Positions 43,865-53,685 of a stretch of 64,000 bases of DNA are shown piece by piece (the stretch's first letter is position 1; every line of letters starts with the position of its first letter). The notes beneath the pieces are model-generated. The model worked only from the letters and a program-made list of their open reading frames with translations. It was not told the DNA's origin and did no database searches. Source of the stretch: Gliomastix tumulicola. Its lineage: Eukaryota; Ascomycota; Sordariomycetes; Hypocreales; Bionectriaceae. The position numbers and the translations under genes are program-made. The DNA is taken from NCBI GenBank assembly GCA_001599755.1, contig BCHX01000007.1:3534001-3598000 (forward strand), in the 5' to 3' direction.

Positions 43865-45402
43865 ATGAAAGAGATTTTTGAGAAGATAAAACAAGACCTC
43901 ACCAAGTTCAACCTTGGCGACGAAGAGGTTTGTCTAGACAGCCCGCTGTCTTGCACCAACCTACCCTACTAATCCTATACTATTAATTTCACAGGCATGG
44001 AGAACGCTTTATGAGCCACATCACGGCGCGAAGCCGGAAAACGTACGAGTCTCTCGAAACCATCGATACGGAGTGGCCGATCGCAATACACTCGACATCT
44101 ATGTCCCCCTTGGGGACCCAGAGCCGAAGAAGCCAGTCCTGCTCTTTATGCATGGTGGTGGATTCTTCTCCGGCGACAAACAATGGAGTCAAAACGTCTG
44201 TAATCACACTTGCTGCTCGCCCGTGTTCAGGAATGACTAACGCGTCCATCTTGAACCGAACAGTATTGGGGTAATGTTGGATACTACTTCGCCAGCAAAG
44301 GCATCGTTACCGTGATAGTCAACCATCGACTCGTCTACTACGAAGGGTACAAAAACGAATCATACTCAGTAGACAATGCTTCCTCGGCTACCTATCCGGC
44401 AGGGGCCGACGACATCCAGCTTGCCAGGGAATGGGTTTTTGAGAACATTGGGTCTGCTGAATTTGGGCATGGATGCAGCGACAAGGTGGTGCTGTTTGGG
44501 CATTCGTCGGGTGGTGCCCACATTGCCATGAACTTGTATGCTTCTGGTACGTTGACGGGCCGTCGGCATGAGCTTCACAGGGCCTGAGCTGGCAGGAAAC
44601 CTGTTGGTTTCAACGGGCTTGGAAATTCTTACTGACCAAAGAGCGTTTGTCAGGTGATCCTGAGCGCAATACTGGCAGAGGTCCTCTACAACCTCCCGTG
44701 GCCGGTGTTATCTACTTGAGCGTGCCGTTTTGGTACGATCGAACTCGCCCAATTCGCCGGCGGATCTTGGAGAAATACTATGGCTCGGACGCTGAAGACG
44801 TCTGGGGGATGAGTTACGATCATATGTCACGTTTCATGACATAAGAGTACTGACTGAACAGCCCAAAACACCCCTCGGTCTGTTCAAGCGGCTACCAGCC
44901 GACTCATCTTTACTGTGAGTGCAGTGCTGACTGACTTGTACCAATTTCTCAGCTCCGTACTGATCTACTCTGCAACCAGAGATGCGGTGAACGTCCCTAC
45001 TTATATCGGAACCGTCAAGTGGGAAGTGTGAGTCGGGATTGGACGCTACCTACGAGGGGCGCAGTGCGGACATACTCTGAATGCTCATTCCATCACAGAA
45101 CAGAAGCCTTCGATGGTGCCATCGCATTCCTCAACGCATATCGCGAGCGAAGTCGACCTGAAGGAACCAGCGCCATCTTTCATGTCTTGGACAGACACAA
45201 TCATCTCACGTACGTCTCCGACCCTCAGTCGCGGTACTGGTCATTTCAATGCTAAGGTCTTGTACTGACCTCTTACGGCAGCAACGTGCTGTCCATCGGC
45301 ACAAGAGATGATGCACAAGCTCTAGCTCTCCTTGAGTTTATCATCTCTTGTACAACGCCAACAGATCTCAATCGTCCTAGTAAGAAGCAGTCCAGGATGT
45401 AG
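43865..45402 (+). CDS. Alpha/beta hydrolase (HSL/kynurenine-formamidase-like esterase)
   Basis: Esterase or amidase of the alpha/beta hydrolase fold. Multi-exon: 43865-43927, 43995 to about 44200, then from the TATTGGGG after about 44262, with further joins near 44550-44655, 44835-44880, 44915-44955 and 45210-45285. Visible signs: DRNTLDIYVPLGD, oxyanion motif HGGGFFSGDKQW, the strand IVTVIVNHRLVY, nucleophile elbow LFGHSSGGAHIA, acid region YSATRDAV, and catalytic His in DRHNHLT joined to NVLSIG across the last intron. The triad is therefore complete. One junction (about 44835-44870) lacks an obvious GT in the needed phase, so that part is approximate or mildly damaged. No signal peptide, so probably cytosolic. 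Confidence 0.82.
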
Positions 45403-46077
45403 TCTGGGACAGACAATATGAGCCAGCTGAGGGATTGACTGATTGTGGTTACAGAGGCAAGATTGTAGAAGGAAGGCTACCGAGGATGGCTAAGGAGATC
45501 AATATCTTCCCAACCAGTTTTCATTAAATACAAGTAACTGCTTTTTTTCTTTTCTTTTTTATTCATACGCGACCTCTCTTAGCCACCCAACTTGAAACAC
45601 CAGTATTCAAGGTTGACAGCATGTGATCGTCTAATGGCAAGTAAATATTATGAGTCCATCGTGGTGGGTGGCTGGTCCGATACCGGGTAGCAATGCACCA
45701 AGATTGAACTGACTGCTCACCCCAGATAGAGCAGGCAGGGATAAGCCCGTCTAGCTTGGTTGGGAGTCTTATCTCCCCGCTAGCGCTGGGTGTTATCAGC
45801 TTACCTCGGTTTAGCTGAGGGGAAGGATGAGAAGATAGTGCGGTGGAGGCCATCGCGAGCATGCATCCACCATTCGCGACTCAGTGACCCTTATCTGCCA
45901 AGAGCGTGCTTCTGGACTGGCTCCAGGATCGGATTACGAATCTATGACAGCGGGGGTCAGCTCTATCACTTCGCACTCTCTATGGGTGGCATCGGCCGGT
46001 GTGGTACCGTATTGAGTTGTTCTGGCCAGAGGTTGAGCAGCAGAAGCTGTGACTACAGCTAACTGGATTTAATCAGA
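45403..46077. other. Intergenic with T-rich tract
   Basis: A T-rich run at about 45541-45563, probably the 3' end signal of the hydrolase gene or simple sequence. The rest is the promoter of the zinc-cluster gene at 46078. No coding signal. Confidence 0.5.
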
Positions 46078-48431
46078 ATGCCTCGACCAAAGATTCTCCC
46101 AGAAAACCGCGTCCGAGCCTACAGGGCCTGCGACCCCTGCAAAGTCTCCAAGATCCGCTGCGACTCCAACCTGCCTTGCTCCAACTGCATCAAGAGAAGT
46201 CGTACGAGTCACTGCGCCTATCATGCCACCTCCGCCACTCGGCAATCGAGGCGACGGCCTAGCACGGAGCAGTACATATCACCCCATTCGCAGCCGCTGT
46301 CCCCGGTCATGATGGGCGGCGACGCCGCCACGGACAATACCCAGAAATCTCCTGGTGAGGCTCGAACCGCTCGGGCCCGCGTCTCCATCGGTGGTCAGAG
46401 GTCGGCTCCGACGTCTTCATCAAGGGCTTCACCGCCGCGGCCCGATGCGTCATCTGAAGAGGCTACCTCGGCCGCGATTCATGAGAACGTTGAGGATCAA
46501 GATTCGCCCGAGGAGCATTTTGTCACAGGGCCAAATGGCGAGACACGTAAGTGTGGGCATTATCCAATACAAGAGAGAGAGAATGCTGACTTGTTGCTCT
46601 TGCTGTAGTCTACATCGGGGAAAACGCTTCGCTATCATTTCTTGATTTCCTTCGGCATAGTTTGAGGCAACTTGTAGGCTCTACACCTTTCACCGACGGC
46701 CAGCCTCGAAATCTTATGCTTGAGCCTGAAATGGATCAAGCCACCAGCGTAAACATCAGCTTGAGCCTCGAAGAAAGGCGAGACCTCTATGAGTCATATT
46801 GCGCCGTTGTATGTAGCCTCGACCCTTTTGTGTGCACATCTTCGCACCTGATCATACAGGCTCTTGTGTAGTTACTGACCTAAGGCTTCCCAGTCAAGCG
46901 GCCTTTTACATCTCTTCTCTGCCCACGAGGTCGACTCCCTCTTGGAAGGCGATTCACAGGATCTGCCGTCCGGCTCTCGGCGGGATGATCTTGCTGCCAT
47001 GCATGCGGCGTTGGCAATAGGGGCGCAAGCCCGCGCGTCAGGGCCGCTGGATTCTCAATATGCCTCCACGTACTTCGCCCGTTCGCGAGCTGTTGCCTTC
47101 GAGAATATGCTGGCCAACCCCAGTGTTGCTATTGTTAGGCTCTTCGTTCTGCTGTCCTTTTTTACATTGGGTGCCTGTCGTCAGATTCCAGCATCGATAT
47201 ATCTCGGCATTGCATCGAAAGCCGCCGTCGTTCTTGGATTACATCGACCGATGAGTCGGAAGATGATGAACCAAGGGCACGAGTACCGTCTCAGATTGCG
47301 AATTTGGCACAGCCTCTGCATTATGGATGTGCTGACGAGTTCTTTACTCGGGCGGCCGTGTACCGTTCCCAGGGCCACTCGCCACAATATCCAATCGCTA
47401 CCACTTGATGCAGACCAGCCTGCATTCAACGCTATGCTGAAGGCAGCTGCAATCCTGGATGACATCTGCCGCATTCTCAACCGCGGGATCATTGTCAATG
47501 CGGCGGTTGCCCAAGACCTGCTCGCAAATCTTCGGAGGTGGTGCGGCGATCTACCGCCAGGTCTACGTCGCTTCGCCTGCGCAGATGCTTCGACGTTGTC
47601 GTACGCTGAGCAACAGACCATCATCGGAAATATTCATGTGTCAAGCGTTTACTACTTTGCTGTCATCCTGGTCACTCGTCCATTTCTCATTAAGCATTTA
47701 ATGTCCCGCATCCGTCAACGAGCCGGCCTACAAACTCGAGTTACTTTGGACCCGAGCGACTCAGCCTTGGCTCACGTTTGCGTGGCCTCCGCCATTTATA
47801 TGGGCCAGCTCTGTCGGCAGATCTCTTTGGCGTTAGCAATCTGTGACTTCCCATTTGGTACCTTGAGTCTCTTCAAGTATGTTTCTTCCGGGTTGCGCAT
47901 GATCATATGGCATGATGACTAACCCACTCGAATTGTAGGGCTTGGGCGTTTGGCTCTGGATTGATTCTAGGCTTCTCGAAATTTGCTGGAGAGTGTCGAC
48001 AAGACCTTACCGAGGCCTTTGAGGGTGTGACCCAACTGCTCGACATGACAGGCGAATCCAGCCCACAGTCAAGGCTCTACGGTGAGACGTTGAAGGCCTT
48101 CTCCGACACGATTAACCTCTATGAACGCTTGGCTTCCCTTAACTCCACCCGCACAGCAGACCAGTTCGTGGAGCAGATCCTGGTTATCAATGACGGAACT
48201 CATCCGCCGTCCCTGTGGCCACCGATGGCTGAAGAGGCAGCAGAGCAAGAGCCAGTGGCGCCAAATTGGGACGCTCCCATAACGTCAAGCAATCCTCTCA
48301 ATTCTGAGAATGCTGGGCTCCTGACACAGATGGCCCCTCTTGATATGTCTCCTGGCTATCCCGATTGGGATGAATTTTCAATGCAGTTTTCAGACAGTTT
48401 TGCGATGGATTTTAGGACGGGTCTTTTGTAG
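46078..48431 (+). CDS. Zn(II)2Cys6 transcription factor
   Basis: Four exons (46078-46546, 46609-46808, 46894-47876, 47939-48431) join in frame to 714 residues. Zinc cluster at about residue 18: ACDPCKVSKIRCDSNLPCSN continuing CIKRSRTSHC (x2, x6, x5, x2, x8). A long Ser/Arg-rich linker (60-150) follows. The fungal-specific domain spans about 230-540, with the hallmark VLGLHRPMSRKM, RLRIWHSLCIMDVLTSSLLG, RPCTVPR. The C-terminal part is acidic and rich in Pro, Asp and Phe, as in activation domains. The domain order resembles regulators of sugar or secondary metabolite genes, but no target is evident. Downstream are a decayed fragment and a secreted FAD oxidoreductase on the other strand. Confidence 0.92.
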
Positions 48432-49281
48432 ATTGTTATCGAGGTGCTATGCAGAATGATTACCTCGTGTACTACTCGGAAGACCAGACCAGGCAGAGAT
48501 CTTCTCTGCTTTCAGGGTGCCTGTCAAGCATATATCAGAGCTGCTGTATCCGATGTGAATGTCGCATTCCCTCTTTTCGCTTGGCCAGCAACCTAGCTCA
48601 TCATTCCGGAACGACGTTGAAATGCGGTCAAGGGGAACCTGGACGACCAACGCTTCCGATAGACTGACTGTGGAGAACTTTGGCGAACCCTTCGAGCTCC
48701 TTGATGGGGCGCTAGATGCTGTTGTTGGAGGTAGGAGAGATACACATCTGTACTGAAGTTGCGCCAGCAACTTGTTCAGTACTCTTCACCTCCAGGCTAA
48801 TATCATATCGGGATACAATGAGTCAAGGAAACCTGAAGATGGTGTATGATAAGCCGTGTCTAGTGATTGAATTCCAATTCATCGATGTGCTTGCGTGATG
48901 ATGATTCGGATGGTGCTTCGTGCTTCCGCAAAAGACCGCATTCGGAGACTAGTGGCTTTGCCATCTGCAGTCTTCCTGCTGGATCCCAAAAGGGGAAGAT
49001 CAACTGGCACACGCTCACGTTCCGCCCGATCCACGCCGCGTACGTGATGTTCAACAACCCGTCGATGCAGACGGCGCTCCGCGCCCGGTACCACCAGGTG
49101 CGTGATGTGCGGGTCGATTTTATCCGTGTGTTCACGGCCTACCGAGCGCAGGGGGATTTTTCAAGGTTTATTCAGGTAATATCTTCTTGTCTACAACGTT
49201 GCGTCGAATAGAACCTGATCTTCATCCCGACACCTATGAAGCAGCCTTCTGCTCTGACCCCCCGTTCTACGAAGGCTAACA
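48432..49281. other. Convergent region with a possible gene remnant
   Basis: Between the stops of the zinc-cluster gene and the FAD oxidoreductase. Mostly non-coding. A GC-rich open segment at about 48940-49175 looks like a remnant and is listed separately. Confidence 0.45.
48940..49175 (+). pseudogene. Orphan coding-like fragment
   Basis: An open stretch whose codons are strongly G/C-biased at the third position, unlike the flanking DNA. It reads sensibly as protein (INWHTLTFRPIHAAYV, then MFNNPSMQTALRARYHQ, then VDFIRVFTAYRAQGDFSRFI) and ends at GGTAATATC, a possible splice donor. No start exon, downstream exon or known domain could be found, so I read it as the leftover of a gene. The family is not recognised. 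A functional small gene with distant exons is less likely. Confidence 0.4.
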
Positions 49282-50688
49282 TTACACTAGCGAATCAAGG
49301 ACAAGCTGTAATAAGTATGTCTCGGTCCAGGTCCATAGGAGCGTGCTGTCGTTATCAACAAAGGCAGCTCCAGTCCAAAAGGTGCTCTTCTGACCTTCAA
49401 GAGCATAAAGCTTCTTGTAAAATCCCTCGCCAGCATCAGCGGCTGAGACGTGAGGGTGGTATGGGGAGTGATTAGTAAAATACACAAAATCAGGCTGTCC
49501 CTCTCCTATGGTTCCCTCTCTCGCCAAATTGGCCAGCTCATCTTTGACTAGTTGCTTTATGTCATTTTCCGTTATTCTCGCATCTAGCCCGCCGAAATGT
49601 GCAGAGATCTTGTTCGTCGTAATGTTGCCACTGACCAAGTTGTTGATGTGGTAAGTTCCGGGTAGCTTCAAGAGGTTGTAAGGAGTGTCCGTTCCGATGT
49701 TGTTCAACACTCTGTCAGTAATCCCCTCGTGGGTGAAGACCATTGAGCCATACAGGAAGCTGTTGAATTTCCCGAAGAGGTGCCTCTCCTGCTGCGTCAA
49801 ATCCAACCCAATATCTTCGAGGTTTTGAAGTGTTGGTGGGATTGCAAGTAGTAGTTTCTTTGCCTTGAAGAGAATACTTCCATTCGGCGTCTTGGCCCAA
49901 ACCCACACGCCGTGGCCGGACCTTGTGACTTTTTGTATTTGAGCCTGCAAGACAACGTCTTCCAGACGCTTCTCGGCGGCACGGTAAAGGTCGCGGTTAT
50001 CTCCTGATGCAGCATGAATGAACCCTGTTTGGGCTGCCTGGATTCGCGAAGGGTTGAAGACTTTGAGGCCATAGAGCGTGGGGCGTTCGAGTAGATTTCC
50101 TTTGCAGCCGTTGGCGTTCACCCGCTGCACAATGGGACCCAAATCGTTGGCCTCGATAAATTCGGAGTAGGGTGCTAGCAGCTCCTCTGGCACTGGATCG
50201 GGTAGATCGTAGCCAAGGTCAAGGTAAGGATACCTTGACTTGAACAGCTGAGAGTACTTTTGCATGGCAGCCTCTACCGCATCCGCAGAAACAGGTTTAT
50301 AACCTGTGACAGGCTGACCTGTAGAAAAGTCATAAAACCCTCTCTTGAGGCCACCATCTTCAGCTTCACGCTTCTCAACAGGCACGCCCAGACTACGGAA
50401 GTAGTTTCGAACGATAGGTGAGTCCTGATAAGCCGTAACCCCCAAATTGAATGGTTGATTTGTGTCGGGGTCGGTATATGTCACAGTGTGACCCCCGAGA
50501 TGGTCTTCCTTCTCGAGTAGGGCAGTAGTATAACCCTCCTCTTGGAGGCGAATGGCTGCGTATGTACCGGACGAGCCGCCACCAATGACAATGACGTCTC
50601 GCTCAATGACGGCGCCATTCTCGGATGAAGATGTGGCGGCAGCTGCCCCCGCCGCAATGAAGGGAAAGATAGTAAGAAGATAATGCAT
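49282..50688 (-). CDS. Secreted FAD-dependent amine oxidase-like oxidoreductase
   Basis: Single exon, 468 residues. Signal peptide at 1-19 (MHYLLTIFPFIAAGAAAAT). The FAD-binding dinucleotide fold is clear: DVIVIGGGSSGTYAAIRL, then a Glu at the end of the second strand (ALLEKEDHLGGHTVTY). The C-terminal FAD motif is weaker (QKSTFWTGAAFVDND). The closest family I recognise is the flavin amine oxidoreductase group that includes beta-cyclopiazonate dehydrogenase-type proteins of fungi, but many members have other or unknown jobs. No prenyltransferase or hybrid synthase is nearby, so no toxin pathway is implied. It starts 0.9 kb head to head from a secreted Kelch protein gene. Confidence 0.85.
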   Translation of the reverse strand: MHYLLTIFPFIAAGAAAATSSSENGAVIERDVIVIGGGSSGTYAAIRLQEEGYTTALLEKEDHLGGHTVTYTDPDTNQPFNLGVTAYQDSPIVRNYFRSLGVPVEKREAEDGGLKRGFYDFSTGQPVTGYKPVSADAVEAAMQKYSQLFKSRYPYLDLGYDLPDPVPEELLAPYSEFIEANDLGPIVQRVNANGCKGNLLERPTLYGLKVFNPSRIQAAQTGFIHAASGDNRDLYRAAEKRLEDVVLQAQIQKVTRSGHGVWVWAKTPNGSILFKAKKLLLAIPPTLQNLEDIGLDLTQQERHLFGKFNSFLYGSMVFTHEGITDRVLNNIGTDTPYNLLKLPGTYHINNLVSGNITTNKISAHFGGLDARITENDIKQLVKDELANLAREGTIGEGQPDFVYFTNHSPYHPHVSAADAGEGFYKKLYALEGQKSTFWTGAAFVDNDSTLLWTWTETYLLQLVLDSLV

Positions 50689-51018
50689 CGTGAATAGTGC
50701 TTGATCAATAATCAGGGGTTTAGATATTTGGCTGCATAGTCATCGACCCTTCTTATTTGCAAGAATGCCATCGTACACGAGCGCGTACTTCGGACAACGC
50801 CAGTCTCATTCCAGAGCAGCAGCGGGCCTGCGTCTCATATCTAACGATTGCCGGAACGGGATTCTTTTGCGCCGACGCTAGTAGTTGGAGAGAGACGGTC
50901 ACGACCTGCGTTTAGCCGCGTCTACGAGGCCAATTGATGATTCGTGAAGCTGAGCCTCGGGACCCTGTCTGTGTCAAATCGATGCATCGGGACAAAAGAC
51001 GCATTATTCACTGCGCGT

Positions 51019-51208
51019 CCATTCCTACAGTGCGCTTGCGCTCTCGTGACAGTTGATGCTTCCGGCGGAAATAAGGCGCACGAGCCATGTGCCTGGTATA
51101 ATGAGCACAGACAATGCTTGGCGTGAAAACCTTTTACAAGGGAGAGTCAGCCCATTCCTACGGTATCTTAATAGCGCTCTCGTGACAGTGGGATGCATCC
51201 GGCGGAAA
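51019..51208 (+). repeat. Imperfect 55-bp direct repeat pair
   Basis: Copy one spans 51019-51071, copy two 51152-51208. Both begin CCATTCCTAC, share GCTCTCGTGACAGT in the middle and end CCGGCGGAAA. Small indels separate them. This looks like an old local duplication in the shared promoter, with the conserved blocks as candidate protein sites. Confidence 0.7.
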
Positions 51209-51500
51209 CGGGGAAATGGGGACTGATCCATGATTTGCTATGCGCCCTAGAATGCCGAATTGTAGACTCCCAAAAGCCGAGATGGGGATTGGCGATCTTG
51301 GCGCTAAAGCTGAGACCGATAAAGTATTTTAACTATAAAACCTTATCACGTTAGGCAAACTCCAATCTGCCCCGATTGTCCTCCGCGAGCAGTACGGAGG
51401 AACTGGTCGATGGAGGGTCGGGGCGCAACGATGGCTATCCATGCTTCTAGTCTATTGATGCCGAAGCTGCATATGGATGTGGTGGCTTTGACGTGCTCTC

Positions 51501-51506
51501 TATAAG
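51501..51506 (+). promoter_or_regulatory. TATA-like element of the Kelch gene
   Basis: TATAAG within CTCTATAAGAAGG, about 90 bp upstream of the start codon at 51593 and followed by a pyrimidine-rich stretch. Placement fits a strong inducible promoter, as often seen for secreted fungal proteins. Confidence 0.5.
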
Positions 51507-51592
51507 AAGGGGTTCCTCGTCATGAATCGAATGCGATTCCCCCCTACTCCTCTTCATCTCATTATTGCTTCTCATCAGCCACTAGCGACAAG

Positions 51593-52681
51593 ATGCTCTC
51601 TTCAGTCCTGCCTTTGGCCCTTTTTGGCCTGATACCTTTTACCAGTGCCCTCTCTGGCTACATAAAAGACACGCCGCAGTGGACCAGCCTAGCTAGTCTT
51701 CCTTTCAAGCAGCAGGAGCAGACTACAGTTGTTGTCAACGAGTCAACCATCGCCGTCATTGGTGGCGTAGGCTTCATCGGAAACAGCAGCATGCAGACTG
51801 GCTTCCTGACTACCAACCGCGTACAGCTGTACGACATCCCCTCGGACACATGGCGTCAGGGAACTCCCTTGCCCGTCAACATCAACCACCCCAACGTCGC
51901 TGTGGTAGATGGAAAGATATACCTGCTCGGCGGTCTGGTTGACAGGAGCAACCCGCCGCTGCCTGCAGCTGATTGGCAAGCCTCAGGAGAGTGTCATGTC
52001 TATGATCCTGGGAGTGACTCTTGGACGAAACTCATGCCTATGCCGCCAGGCACGGAGAGGGGCAGCGCCATTGTGGGCGTTTATGAGGAGATGGTCTACC
52101 TAGCTGGTGGCATGACAGTCCTGGCAACCACACAACAGGATGCCTCGGTTACCGTTACAGCTTTTAATACCACCTCAGGCAAGTGGCAGCGAGTCACTTC
52201 CAACGCCGCAAATATCCCCGAAGGCCGCCAACACGGAGTTGGTACGGTATATAAGAACGTTTTCTATGTTATTGGAGGTCGTTGGTTTGAGAAGACCAAT
52301 ATTCGCGACACTGTCTTCAAGCTTGATCTAAGTAACATGGAGGCTGGCTGGACGACTTCTACGTCCAGGATGCCTACTGCTCGCGGCAGTATCTGTGGTG
52401 CCGTTGTTGACGGCTCTTTTTACATCTTTGGAGGTGAAGGAAATAAGGAGGCACAGAGTGGCATCTTCAACAATGTTGAGGTTTTCAATCTTGAGACCGA
52501 AGAGTGGACCAAGCTTGACCCAATGCCGGTGCCCCGACATGGAACCAGCGCTGTTTCCATTCGTAACAGGATTTACATTCCGGGAGGTGGTCTTCAGGGC
52601 GACGGCGTGCGCCTGGAATACCCAGATGGCTTGGTCAGAATCCTCAACACAACGACTCACTTCGATGCTCTGGTTGTGTAA
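51593..52681 (+). CDS. Secreted Kelch-repeat beta-propeller protein
   Basis: Single exon, 362 residues. Signal peptide at 1-19 (MLSSVLPLALFGLIPFTSA). The rest is a Kelch propeller of about six blades, each with a hydrophobic strand, a Gly-Gly pair and a later Trp: TIAVIGGVGF, KIYLLGGLVDR, MVYLAGGMT, VFYVIGGRWFE, SFYIFGGEGNK, RIYIPGGGLQ. No extra catalytic module is seen: it lacks the copper-radical oxidase features of galactose oxidase. It may bind glycans or proteins outside the cell or in the wall. Several Asn-X-Ser/Thr sites fit secretion. The role is not predictable beyond that. Confidence 0.88.
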   Translation: MLSSVLPLALFGLIPFTSALSGYIKDTPQWTSLASLPFKQQEQTTVVVNESTIAVIGGVGFIGNSSMQTGFLTTNRVQLYDIPSDTWRQGTPLPVNINHPNVAVVDGKIYLLGGLVDRSNPPLPAADWQASGECHVYDPGSDSWTKLMPMPPGTERGSAIVGVYEEMVYLAGGMTVLATTQQDASVTVTAFNTTSGKWQRVTSNAANIPEGRQHGVGTVYKNVFYVIGGRWFEKTNIRDTVFKLDLSNMEAGWTTSTSRMPTARGSICGAVVDGSFYIFGGEGNKEAQSGIFNNVEVFNLETEEWTKLDPMPVPRHGTSAVSIRNRIYIPGGGLQGDGVRLEYPDGLVRILNTTTHFDALVV

Positions 52682-53685
52682 GTGGCCAATCGCGGACGAA
52701 GAGGTCAGCAAGGTCGCCTCCTTGTGCCCGGGGCTCATTAATAGTAGATCAGCCAAGGCACGGTACTTATTGGAACACAAAGGAACAGTAATTCCGGTGT
52801 TCAACTCAACTCAACACAAAGTGGACTCTCGATTTGATTTGATTTATTTATTTGCAAGCTTCTGAGGCAACTCAAGCCGTGATGTATGGTCAAAAATTCA
52901 GAAACTGAGATCGCGATTGCAAGTGAATCGCGATTTTCAATGTCTTCGTGGCGTTTTGGGAGCCCGAGCATGGCCTGGTGCAGCAGGGCCGTGTTGAAAT
53001 CATAGGCCATCAAACTGTTGTTAGACTTCACAAATATTTTTTGGGCCGCTGGCTGGGGTATTCAGGGGCAGCACAGGCCTTAAAATGCACTTTGGCGCTT
53101 GTATGGCTCACACAGCGACCTCTGCTCTGCCAGGGAATAGAGTAATGGCCCTGTCGTCTGCCTACGCACCTTGCTCAGGGCTTCTCTTCACTCCAGGCCC
53201 CATCGTCAGCATCATCCGCTGGCAGATTGTTCATCCTTTGGAGGAAAGCCGGTGATATACTGAGCCGGCGGCAGCAAAATTGAAGCTCAATAGACTGGTT
53301 TTCTTCACGGCCGTGGGCTGTTTCTGCTTCTGCCTCTCTTTGCCGCCGTGGCGGCTGATCTTTTGATGACTTCGCTCATGTTAGTCTCGGAGCGGGGACG
53401 TTGCTTTTTGGAGGCCCTGTGATTGAGATCTGAGCATTCTTGGACAAAATTGAAAGAAGAAAATAAGAGGCAGCATGGCAGTATTTTGGAGACAGGCGGC
53501 GCCTTACTCTTCCGCCTCGCCTCCTGCAAATACCTAGGCATTAATCGCAACAGTGGAAATGAATGTGAGCGTAATAACGAGTTAAATGAGACCCGTTCCA
53601 AGCCGTAATAGAGTAAGCCGTTGAAGAATAAAAACCGAGTAGTGTATCCTGGCCTAATATCTACTAATAGTGCTAATGTTGTCTC
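52682..53685. other. Intergenic, 1.0 kb
   Basis: Convergent 3' flanks of the Kelch and symporter genes. Open frames (for example minus 53305-53601) show no domain or splice context. A TTGATTTGATTTATTTATTT run lies near 52832-52852. Nothing else recognised. Confidence 0.45.

Larger units (their letters stand above)
50689..51592. other. Bidirectional promoter, FAD oxidoreductase and Kelch genes
   Basis: A 0.9-kb divergent region between two genes for secreted proteins. It contains an imperfect direct repeat (51019-51071 and 51152-51208) and a TATA-like TATAAG at 51501-51506, about 90 bp before the Kelch start. No gene in it. Confidence 0.5.

Noticed and set aside
49282..50688. Member of a cyclopiazonic-acid-type toxin cluster, because the flavoprotein resembles that dehydrogenase family.
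   Set aside because: No synthase or prenyltransferase nearby; the family is broad, so no toxin pathway can be claimed.
51593..52681. Galactose oxidase, because of the Kelch propeller.
   Set aside because: The copper ligands and the Cys-Tyr cofactor segments are not present and the protein is too short.
53305..53601. Minus-strand open frame of 98 codons.
   Set aside because: Basic, irregular composition, no domain and no conserved context visible.
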